Below are positions 5,764-11,837 of a stretch of DNA of 11,837 nucleotides, piece by piece (the stretch's first letter is position 1; each line of letters starts with the position of its first letter). The notes below the pieces were generated by a model that was given only the letters and a program-made list of their open reading frames with translations, did no database searches and had not been told where the DNA came from. Position numbers and translations under genes: made by a program. The DNA is from Comamonas sp. (GTDB lineage: Bacteria > Pseudomonadota > Gammaproteobacteria > Burkholderiales > Burkholderiaceae_C): positions 1 through 11,837 of the forward strand of contig JAFAIY010000486.1 in assembly GCA_019236485.1 (NCBI GenBank), given 5' to 3'.

Positions 5764-6651
5764 ATGTGGACTTCTGTTTCTGCGGCGCAGCCGCGCCTGT
5801 TCTTCAAACCCTGGGCCCTGGCGGCCGCGCTGCTGCTGGGCGGCTGTGCTCACCAGGCGGCTGCCCCCGCCGCGGACCCGCCATGGCTGCAGACGCTGGG
5901 CCAGTGGCGGGGCACCAGTCTCATCCTGCTCGGCGAGCAGCATGACCAGGCCGCCCACCACCGCTGGGAGGCCGACACCGTGAGCAGCCTGGCCGCCCAA
6001 GGCAGGCTGGCCGCCGTGGTGCTGGAAATGGCGGCCGCCGGCGGCAGCACCAGCGCTCTGCAAGCCGATGCCACCGAGGCCGAGGTCAAAGCGGCGCTGC
6101 TTTGGGAACAGGGCGGCGCCGGCGGCGGCTGGCCCTGGCAGGACTACGGTCCCGTGGTGATGAGCGCCGTGCGCGCCCGCGTGCCCGTGCTGGGCGGCAA
6201 TCTGCCGCGTACGCAGATGAAGACGGCCATGGCCGAGAACCGCTATGACGCCCACCTGGACCAGGCCGGCTGGCAACTGCAGCTGGACGCGATCCGCAAC
6301 GGCCACTGCGGCCTGCTGCCCGAGTCGCAGTTTGCGCCCATGGCCAGGATTCAGCTGGCGCGCGACGAAACCATGGCCGGCGTCGCCGCGGCGGCCGTGC
6401 GCGATCTTGCCGGGCCGGGCCAGAGCGTGCTGCTGATTGCGGGCCGCGGCCATGTGCGCGCCGATATCGGCGTGCCGACCTGGCTGCCCGCAGGCCTCGC
6501 GGCCAAGGTTGCCATCGCCCAGTCGGATAAGGCGCGAGACGCCACGCAGATGAAGGCCGACAGGCTGCTGACCCTGCCGGGCTCGGCGCCCGAAGACCAC
6601 TGCACCCAGCTGCGCCAGCAGTGGCAGGGCCGGGCCGCGGCCAGGCCCTGA
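5764..6651 (+). CDS. ChaN-family haem-binding-type lipoprotein
   Basis: A 295-residue protein with a lipoprotein signal: basic/hydrophobic WALAAALLLGGC with the lipobox cysteine at C28, so it is probably anchored in the outer membrane or periplasmic face. The rest matches the ChaN / Cofac_haem_bdg family: LILLGEQHDQAAHH (GEQH at 57-60), the central RVPVLGGNLPR, and the C-terminal LLIAGRGHVRADIGVPTWL (GRGH at 227-230). ChaN of Campylobacter binds paired haems and is linked to iron uptake; the fold resembles the TIKI/TraB superfamily, so a protease-like role is an alternative. The ATG at 5764 is chosen because it gives a normal lipoprotein signal; a GTG at 5692 would add 24 hydrophilic residues before the signal and overlap the upstream extension of the permease frame. 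No clear ribosome binding site is seen. The stop lies 7 bases from the stop of the convergent GGDEF-EAL gene. Confidence 0.87.
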   Translation: MWTSVSAAQPRLFFKPWALAAALLLGGCAHQAAAPAADPPWLQTLGQWRGTSLILLGEQHDQAAHHRWEADTVSSLAAQGRLAAVVLEMAAAGGSTSALQADATEAEVKAALLWEQGGAGGGWPWQDYGPVVMSAVRARVPVLGGNLPRTQMKTAMAENRYDAHLDQAGWQLQLDAIRNGHCGLLPESQFAPMARIQLARDETMAGVAAAAVRDLAGPGQSVLLIAGRGHVRADIGVPTWLPAGLAAKVAIAQSDKARDATQMKADRLLTLPGSAPEDHCTQLRQQWQGRAAARP

Positions 6652-6663
6652 GCCCGGCTCAGG
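6647..6663. terminator. Symmetric hairpin spanning both convergent stop codons
   Basis: CCTGAGC (6647-6653) and GCTCAGG (6657-6663) form a perfect 7-bp stem around CCG. The arms contain the TGA of the lipoprotein gene (6649-6651) and the TGA of the GGDEF-EAL gene (6659-6661, minus strand). The same hairpin can form at the 3' end of both mRNAs. No T-run follows on either strand, so termination strength is uncertain. Confidence 0.4.
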
Positions 6664-9373
6664 CGCCGAGGTCGGCCTCGCCGAGCAGCACCTCGACCTG
6701 CGGCAGGCCGGCGCGCTCTTTTTCGAGCAGGCCCGCGAACTCCTCCGCGGGCAGGGGGCGGCTGCAGAAATAGCCCTGGAAGCAGTCACAGCCTTTTTGC
6801 TGCAGAAACTGCAGCTGCTCGAGCGTTTCCACGCCCTCGGCCAGCACCTTCAAGCCCATGGCATGGCCCAGGGCGATGACGGAGCTGCTGATGGCCATAT
6901 CGTCCGAGCTGTTCGGAATGTCGCGGATAAAGCCCTGGTCGATCTTGAGCAGGGCCACCGGAAAGCGCTTGAGGTGGGCCAGCGACGAATAGCCGGTGCC
7001 GAAGTCGTCGATCGCCAGCCTCAGCCCCTGCTCGCGCAGGCGGTTGAGCACGAACAGCGCTTCCTCGGGCTTTTCGGCCAGCGCGCTTTCGGTGATCTCG
7101 AGTTCCAGCAGCCGCGCGGGAAAGCCCGACTCCGCCAGCGCCTGGGTCGTGGCGCCCACGATGTCGGTGAGCAGAAACTGGTGCAGCGAGACATTGACGG
7201 CAATCGTCAGCTCGGGCAGCCCCTGGTCGCGCCAGCGCTGGCCCTGGCGGCAGGCCTCGTTGAGCACCCAGATGCCCAGCGGGCCGATCACGCCCGAGCT
7301 TTCCGCCACGGGGATGAAGCGCGCCGGAGAAATCAGCCCCTGCTCCGGGTCCTGCCAGCGCAGCAGCGCCTCGGCGCCCACCAGCCGGCCCGTGGCCAGG
7401 TCCACCTGCGGCTGGTAGTACAGCCGCATATGGCCCAGGTCCAGCGCGCGGCGCAGCCGTGCCTCCAGCGCCAGCCGCTCGCGTGCGGCCTGGGTCATGT
7501 CCTCGTGGAAGAAGCACCAGGCGTTGGAGCCGCGGCTCTTGGCGCCGTAGACGGCCGCATGGGCGCCCTGCAGCAGATCCTCCGGGCTCAGCGCGTGCTC
7601 GGGATAGAGGCAGATGCCCACGCTCACGCTGACCACCACCGACAGCCCGTCCGGCGTGGTCCAGGGCTTGCCGGCCGCGGCCATCAGGCGTTCGGCCACC
7701 TCGACCGCGTCAGCGCGCGCGTTCAGCGACTGGGCCACCACGCACAGCTCGTCGCCGGCCAGGCGACCGATCACATCCCCGGCGCGCAGCGCCGCCTGCA
7801 CCTGGGCCGCGGTATGCCTGAGCACCTCGTCGCCTATGGAGTGGCCATAGCTGTCGTTCACATCCTTGAAGCGGTCGATGTTGAGCAGCAGGACCGCCAT
7901 GCCGCGGCCCGTCACCTGGGCCCGCTCCACGGCCTCGCCCAGCATGCGCGCAAACTGCGTTCGGTTGGGCAGGCCGGTCAGAGCGTCGCTGTGGGCCAGG
8001 AATTCGAGCTGCTGCTCGCGCGCCTTCTCGGCCGAGATATCGGTGAACATGCAGACATAGTGGGTGACCACGCCCGCCGCATCCTTGACGGCACTCAGCG
8101 ACATGCGCTCGGGGAACACCTCGCCGTTCTTGCGCTTGTTCCAGATCTCGCCCTGCCAGTGGCCCGTGGCAAACAGGCTGGCCCACATGGCATCGTAGAA
8201 CGCCTTGTCGTGGCGGCCCGACTTGAACATGCGCGGGGTCTGACCGAGGATTTCGGCCTCGCTGTAGCCCAGCAGCCGGACGAAGGAGTGGTTGACCGAG
8301 AGAATGCGGCTGCGCGCATCGGTGACGATCACGCCCTCTATGGTGTTGTCCACCACGGCGGCGGCCAGGCGGCGGCGCTCCTCGGCCTCGCGGCTCGCGG
8401 TCTGGTCGGCCAGCAGGCCCGAGATGCGCAGCAGACGGCCATGGGCATCCTTGTGCGCCTGGCCCCGCGCCCGGAACCAGCGGTACATGCCGTCAAAACA
8501 CAGCAGCCTGGCCGTGGACACCAGCATGCTGCCCTGCTCCAGCGCCTGCTCCACCTCCAGGCGCACCACCGGCGCATCGTCGGGATGCAGGCGCTGGAGA
8601 AAATCGAAATCCCGGGCCAGGTCCTGGCCCGTGTAGCGCAGCAGCGCGCTCATGCCCGAAGACAGGTTCAGCCGGCCCTCCCTGGCATCCCACTCCCAGA
8701 CGCCGTTGCCGCTGCCTTCCAGCGCCATGCGCAGCATGGTCTCGCTGCGGTGCATGGCATCCCTGGCGCTGACCATCTCGCTGAGATCCTGCAGCACGCA
8801 GACCAGGGCCATGGGGCCGTGCACGCCCGAGGCGGCAACGCGGCTGGTGGTGCACAGCACCGGCGTGACCTTGGCCGTGCTCGCATGCACGCACTGGCGC
8901 AGCACCTGGAAATGGTCGCTGCTGCCATCGAGCAGCCGCTCCATCAGCTGCGCCACCTGCTGGGGGTCGTCGGACGGCACCAGCACGCGGAAATCCTGGC
9001 CGCGCAGCGAATCCACGCTGCGCCCCAACCAGCCCGCGAGCTTGGCATTGGCCCAGACGATCTCGGCGCCGCCCACATGCACGCGCGCCATCCCGGCCGG
9101 GGCATGGCGCACCACCAGTTCCAGCTCCTGGGCCGTCTCCTTCCGCTGGCGCTCGGCGCCGCGCTTGCGCCGGTGCAGCCAGCCCCCGGCGAGCGCGGTG
9201 GCCAACAGCCAGACGACAAAACAACTTATTTGCCAGCGCGTAGACTGCGGCCCTGCGACTTCAAAATAAGCCAGCAGCCATTCCTGTGCCCATAACCAGA
9301 GCAACCCTGCGCATACGTAAAGAGCCATCAGGCTCCCCGACGTGACGCGGGAACGCCCTCCCTCGCTTTTCAT
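6659..9373 (-). CDS. Membrane-bound PAS-PAS-PAS-GGDEF-EAL cyclic-di-GMP signalling protein
   Basis: A 904-residue protein. Two membrane segments lie at about 12-37 and 48-66. PAS-type sensor domains follow at about 81-200, 208-330 and 336-450 (the last with NHSFVRLLGYSEAEILGQ and GEIWNKRKNGEVFPE). GGDEF is at about 455-620 and EAL at about 640-885. The GGDEF active site reads AGDEL (539-543) instead of GGDEF, while an RxxD inhibitory-site motif (R530-D533) is kept. The EAL domain looks complete: EAL 668-670, IAVNVS, ELEITES, DDFGTGYSS starting at 789, KIDQGF, AEGVET. It therefore probably degrades c-di-GMP, with the GGDEF half perhaps regulatory. The ATG at 9371-9373 is chosen for its AAAGGAA ribosome binding site; a longer start would run into purU. 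It is divergent from purU with a 51-base gap. The ligand sensed is unknown. Confidence 0.95.
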   Translation of the reverse strand: MKSEGGRSRVTSGSLMALYVCAGLLWLWAQEWLLAYFEVAGPQSTRWQISCFVVWLLATALAGGWLHRRKRGAERQRKETAQELELVVRHAPAGMARVHVGGAEIVWANAKLAGWLGRSVDSLRGQDFRVLVPSDDPQQVAQLMERLLDGSSDHFQVLRQCVHASTAKVTPVLCTTSRVAASGVHGPMALVCVLQDLSEMVSARDAMHRSETMLRMALEGSGNGVWEWDAREGRLNLSSGMSALLRYTGQDLARDFDFLQRLHPDDAPVVRLEVEQALEQGSMLVSTARLLCFDGMYRWFRARGQAHKDAHGRLLRISGLLADQTASREAEERRRLAAAVVDNTIEGVIVTDARSRILSVNHSFVRLLGYSEAEILGQTPRMFKSGRHDKAFYDAMWASLFATGHWQGEIWNKRKNGEVFPERMSLSAVKDAAGVVTHYVCMFTDISAEKAREQQLEFLAHSDALTGLPNRTQFARMLGEAVERAQVTGRGMAVLLLNIDRFKDVNDSYGHSIGDEVLRHTAAQVQAALRAGDVIGRLAGDELCVVAQSLNARADAVEVAERLMAAAGKPWTTPDGLSVVVSVSVGICLYPEHALSPEDLLQGAHAAVYGAKSRGSNAWCFFHEDMTQAARERLALEARLRRALDLGHMRLYYQPQVDLATGRLVGAEALLRWQDPEQGLISPARFIPVAESSGVIGPLGIWVLNEACRQGQRWRDQGLPELTIAVNVSLHQFLLTDIVGATTQALAESGFPARLLELEITESALAEKPEEALFVLNRLREQGLRLAIDDFGTGYSSLAHLKRFPVALLKIDQGFIRDIPNSSDDMAISSSVIALGHAMGLKVLAEGVETLEQLQFLQQKGCDCFQGYFCSRPLPAEEFAGLLEKERAGLPQVEVLLGEADLGA

Positions 9374-9388
9374 GTAATTCCTTTGTCC

Positions 9389-9401
9389 GCAGGGTCCCTG
9401 C
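9389..9401. promoter_or_regulatory. Perfect dyad in the 51-base purU / GGDEF-EAL divergent gap
   Basis: GCAGGG-T-CCCTGC is a perfect 6+6 inverted repeat with one central base. The loop is too short for an RNA hairpin, so it is better read as a DNA operator for a dimeric regulator. It lies 16 bases before the GGDEF-EAL ATG (reading on the minus strand) and 24 bases before the purU ATG, where it could affect both genes. The regulator is unknown. Confidence 0.4.
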
Positions 9402-9424
9402 CTTGCTGCGACAATTGCCCAGCT

Positions 9425-10273
9425 ATGACCCAAGCCTATATTTTGACCCTATCCTGCCCAGATCGCCTGGGTCTGGTCCATGCCGTTTCGGGCTTTTTGC
9501 TCGAACAAGGCGGCAATATCGAAGAAGCTGCCCAGTACAACGACCCCGCCACGGGTCTGTTCTTCATGCGCGTGCAGTTCGGCGTCGGCAACACCGACAC
9601 CGCCGCCCTCAAGACCGCCGTGGCCGCGCTGGCCGAGCAGTACCAGATGCAGTGGAGCCTGCACTCCAAGACCGAGCGCATGAAGACCGTGATCATGGTC
9701 AGCAAGGAAGGCCACTGCCTCAACGATCTGCTGTTCCGCTGGAAGTCCGGCCTGCTGCCCATCGAGATCAAGGCCATCGTCAGCAACCACCGCGAGTTCT
9801 ATCAGCTCGCCGCCAGCTACAACATCCCGTTCCACCACATCCCCGTGACCGCCGCTACCAAGGCCCAGGCCGAGGAGCGCCAGTACGAGATCATCCAGGA
9901 AGAAGGCGCCGAACTCGTGGTGCTGGCCCGCTATATGCAGGTGCTGTCCAACGATCTGTGCAAAAAGCTGTCCGGCCGCGCGATCAACATCCACCACAGC
10001 TTCCTGCCCAGCTTCAAGGGCGCCAAGCCCTACTACCAGGCCCATGACCGCGGCGTGAAGCTGATCGGCGCCACGGCCCACTATGTGACGGCCGACCTCG
10101 ACGAAGGCCCGATCATCGAGCAGGACGTGGCCCGCGCCGACCACACCGACACCGTGGAAGACCTCACGGCCCGCGGCCGCGACACCGAAAGCCAGGTGCT
10201 GGCGCGTGCCGTGAAATGGCATAGTGAACGCCGCGTGATTCTCAACGGTCACAAGACCGTGGTGTTCCGCTGA
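9425..10273 (+). CDS. purU: Formyltetrahydrofolate deformylase PurU
   Basis: A 282-residue cytoplasmic enzyme of normal family length. It hydrolyses 10-formyl-tetrahydrofolate to formate and tetrahydrofolate, balancing one-carbon pools and supplying formate for purine synthesis. An ACT domain occupies about residues 1-80 (YILTLSCPDRLGLVHAVSGFL trimmed to its start, SCPDRLGLV). The formyltransferase-type catalytic domain occupies about 85-282. The catalytic triad known from the related PurN is present as N188, H190 (in INIHHSFLPSF) and D226 (in DLDEGPIIEQD). The conserved KGAKPY and late RRVILNGHKTVVF are also there. The ATG at 9425 is chosen because family members begin just before this strand; no strong ribosome binding site is visible. 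It is divergent from the GGDEF-EAL gene and followed after 26 bases by the LysR gene on the same strand. Confidence 0.95.
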   Translation: MTQAYILTLSCPDRLGLVHAVSGFLLEQGGNIEEAAQYNDPATGLFFMRVQFGVGNTDTAALKTAVAALAEQYQMQWSLHSKTERMKTVIMVSKEGHCLNDLLFRWKSGLLPIEIKAIVSNHREFYQLAASYNIPFHHIPVTAATKAQAEERQYEIIQEEGAELVVLARYMQVLSNDLCKKLSGRAINIHHSFLPSFKGAKPYYQAHDRGVKLIGATAHYVTADLDEGPIIEQDVARADHTDTVEDLTARGRDTESQVLARAVKWHSERRVILNGHKTVVFR

Positions 10274-10299
10274 TTGCGCCGGGCTTGGGACTGGTCGGC

Positions 10300-11196
10300 A
10301 TGAGCAGCAGCGCCTGGACCAGCGTCACGGCGCGGCGCATTCCGCCCATCCAGTGCCTGCTCACCTTCGAGGCCCTGGCGCGCCTGCGCTCGGTCACGCA
10401 GACCGCCGAGGAGCTGTGCGTCACGCCCAGCGCCGTGAGCCACCGCGTCAAGCAGCTGGAGCAGATCCTGGGCACGCGGCTGTTCGGCCGCGCCGACTTC
10501 TCGCTGACCACCGACGGCAGCGCCTATCTGGCCCATGTGCGCGAAGGCCTGGGTGCGCTGCAGCGCTTTCCCGGGGCCTCGGCCGCGCCGGGTCGCAGGC
10601 GGCTGAAGCTGGCCGTGACGCCGACCTTTGCGCGCGTGATCCTGATCCCGCGGCTGCGCCAGTTCACCGAGGCCTACCCCGAGATCGACATCGCGCTGCA
10701 GGTCTCGATCCCGCTGCTCGACGTGATCGGCGAGGACGCAGACCTGATGGTGCGCTTCGGCGCCGGCCACTATGCCGATGTCGAGCATATCGAGCTGGCG
10801 CGCGACATGGTCACGCCGCTGGCCTCGCCCAGCTTTGTGCGCGAGCACGGCCCCTTCGAGCGTCCCGAAGACCTGGAAGGCATGCCACTGCTGCGCAGCC
10901 CACTGGAGCCCTGGCGCACCTGGTTTGCGGCCACCGGCCTGGACATGGCCGAGCCCAACGAGGGCTCGCAGTTCAACGATATCGGCCTGATGTGCGACGC
11001 GGCCTCGGCCAGCATGGGGATTGCGCTGGTGCGCCACAAGCTGGGCGCGCCCTGGCTGGAGAACGGCACGCTGGTGCGCCTGTTCGAGACCGATGCGCCC
11101 AGCCCCCATGCCCACTATCTGTGCTGGAAGACCGGCATCATGGACCGCTGGGAATGCGCGGCCTTTGCCGACTGGCTGCACAAGTCCATGAGCTGA
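10300..11196 (+). CDS. LysR-type transcriptional regulator (GcvA-like)
   Basis: A 298-residue DNA-binding regulator of normal LysR length. The winged helix-turn-helix is at about 14-75 (PIQCLLTFEALARL, SVTQTAEELCVTPSAVSHRV, KQLEQILGTRLFGR). It is followed by a periplasmic-binding-protein-like effector domain at about 95-295 (LKLAVTPTFARVILIPRL, DADLMVRFGAGHY, late GIALVRHKLGAPWLENGTLVRLF). The late LVRHKLGAPWLENGTLVRLF-type segment and the overall pattern resemble the GcvA subgroup. The effector is unknown. The ATG at 10300 is preferred over the TTG at 10285; a GGGA lies nine bases upstream. It sits 26 bases after purU, so co-transcription is likely. LysR regulators usually act on a divergent neighbour, and none is present here, so its target is not evident. 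Confidence 0.92.
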   Translation: MSSSAWTSVTARRIPPIQCLLTFEALARLRSVTQTAEELCVTPSAVSHRVKQLEQILGTRLFGRADFSLTTDGSAYLAHVREGLGALQRFPGASAAPGRRRLKLAVTPTFARVILIPRLRQFTEAYPEIDIALQVSIPLLDVIGEDADLMVRFGAGHYADVEHIELARDMVTPLASPSFVREHGPFERPEDLEGMPLLRSPLEPWRTWFAATGLDMAEPNEGSQFNDIGLMCDAASASMGIALVRHKLGAPWLENGTLVRLFETDAPSPHAHYLCWKTGIMDRWECAAFADWLHKSMS

Positions 11197-11203
11197 TCCC
11201 TTC

Positions 11204-11208
11204 AGGAG
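11204..11208 (+). promoter_or_regulatory. Ribosome binding site of the helicase-like gene
   Basis: AGGAG lies seven bases before the ATG at 11216, within the 19-base gap after the LysR stop. It fixes the start of the partial helicase gene and suggests translation from the purU-lysR transcript. Confidence 0.7.
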
Positions 11209-11215
11209 CCCCGCC

Positions 11216-11837
11216 ATGCATCTGCGGCCCAAGAGCTATCCGGGCATAGACCAGAACCAGGCGCTCAACAGCGCCGCGAACTCGCTGCTGATCCATGCGC
11301 TGGCGGGCACCGGCAAGACCACCACGCTGGCGATCAAGGCCGCCGACCTGATCCGCACCCGGGGCGCACGCAACATCCTGATGCTGGCCTACTCGGAAGC
11401 CGGGCTCAGGGCCATCTGGGCACGCCTTGGCGAATTCACGACCGTGCTACCCGAGGAGCTGCGCATACTGACCCTGGAACAACTCTGCGCCCAGGTGCTC
11501 AGGGAGCAGGGCGACCCCGTGCCCATGCTGGCCTCGACGCTGGAAAAGAATCTGCTCATCCAGCAGGCGCATGACGCGCTGCTCCAGGAATTCGAGCGGC
11601 AGGCGCAGCCCGAGTCCCCCGAGCTCGCCGACTACCTGGCCCGCCCGCTGGACATCAATGCCTTTATCGCCTTCGAGGCCCTGGCCAAGCAGCGCCTGCT
11701 GGCGCAGCAACTGGAGAGCTCCGGCCTGGATGCTCTGCAGTTCTGCAGCGACCAGGAGCTGGACTACGGGCTTTACCGGCTGCTGTGCAAATACGAGCGG
11801 CTGCGCGAGGGGCCGACCCAGGAGCCGCTGTTTTATG
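11216..11837 (+). CDS. UvrD/Rep-like superfamily 1 DNA helicase, N-terminal part (runs off the window)
   Basis: An open frame of 207 codons from the ATG at 11216 to the window edge, preceded by a good AGGAG site. It starts with a UvrD-type Q-motif region (PGIDQNQALNSA, residues 9-20) and a Walker A loop ALAGTGKTTTL (28-38, with K34 and T35 for ATP binding). Next come an Ia-like strand NILMLAYSEAGLRAIWARL (53-71, usually 'iLaLTFTnkAA..m..Rl') and an Ib-like strand ILTLEQLC. Residues about 100-207 are helical and charged, as in the 1B region of such helicases. The Walker B, motif III-VI and any nuclease domain lie beyond the window. These enzymes use ATP to unwind DNA in repair, or are part of conjugative or phage-defence systems; which one cannot be told. 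It lies 19 bases after the LysR gene on the same strand. Confidence 0.85.
   Translation, partial: MHLRPKSYPGIDQNQALNSAANSLLIHALAGTGKTTTLAIKAADLIRTRGARNILMLAYSEAGLRAIWARLGEFTTVLPEELRILTLEQLCAQVLREQGDPVPMLASTLEKNLLIQQAHDALLQEFERQAQPESPELADYLARPLDINAFIAFEALAKQRLLAQQLESSGLDALQFCSDQELDYGLYRLLCKYERLREGPTQEPLFY

Noticed and set aside
6797..9295. Open frame of 832 codons on the plus strand opposite the GGDEF-EAL gene
   Set aside because: It lies wholly antisense to a protein with clear PAS, GGDEF and EAL motifs. Its translation is rich in His, Gln, Arg and Ala without any recognisable domain, which is typical of the opposite strand of GC-rich genes.
1..11837. tRNA or rRNA genes, CRISPR arrays, insertion sequences, integrase or attachment sites
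   Set aside because: I saw no transposase or integrase motif, no regularly spaced repeats and no recognisable RNA gene. The repeats present are short and isolated.

Overview
The window is a dense, GC-rich chromosomal segment with no mobile element, CRISPR array or RNA gene that I can see. The gene set points to the Burkholderiales, most likely Comamonadaceae (Comamonas, Delftia or Acidovorax-like). The pointers are a DUF3567 small protein, a TonB-like DUF3108 protein, a ChaN-type lipoprotein, an AbrB-family permease and a GcvA-like LysR regulator. The genus is an inference from family content; no marker gene is present.

Layout, left to right. The 3' end of an IclR-type regulator (1-173) is followed by a DUF3108 protein with a TonB-like proline-rich spacer (212-1309). 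Next is a DUF3567 gene (1526-1822) with a very strong ribosome binding site, closed by a textbook terminator (1843-1872). An AT-richer regulatory stretch (1873-2249) follows, holding a perfect FNR/Anr box (2151-2164). This controls a 728-residue, five-haem periplasmic cytochrome c (2250-4436) with its own terminator (4477-4508). Then come an AbrB-family permease on the minus strand (4518-5615), a divergent ChaN-like lipoprotein (5764-6651), and a convergent membrane-bound PAS-PAS-PAS-GGDEF-EAL protein (6659-9373, minus). Divergent from that gene run purU (9425-10273), a LysR-type regulator (10300-11196) and the 5' end of a UvrD/Rep-like helicase (11216 to the window edge), all on the plus strand with short gaps.

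The most interesting item is the five-haem cytochrome. Its first two thirds look like the triheme cytochrome subunit of membrane alcohol/aldehyde dehydrogenases. Its last third looks like the diheme thiosulfate dehydrogenase/tetrathionate reductase TsdA, including the unusual cysteine haem ligand. It is a single-gene transcription unit with terminators on both sides, no dehydrogenase partner in the window, and an apparent oxygen-sensing promoter. A reasonable hypothesis is a self-contained periplasmic sulfur-compound oxidoreductase fused to its own electron-transfer module and switched on at low oxygen. The other genes look like ordinary, mostly unlinked functions: c-di-GMP turnover, formyl-tetrahydrofolate hydrolysis, transport and regulation.
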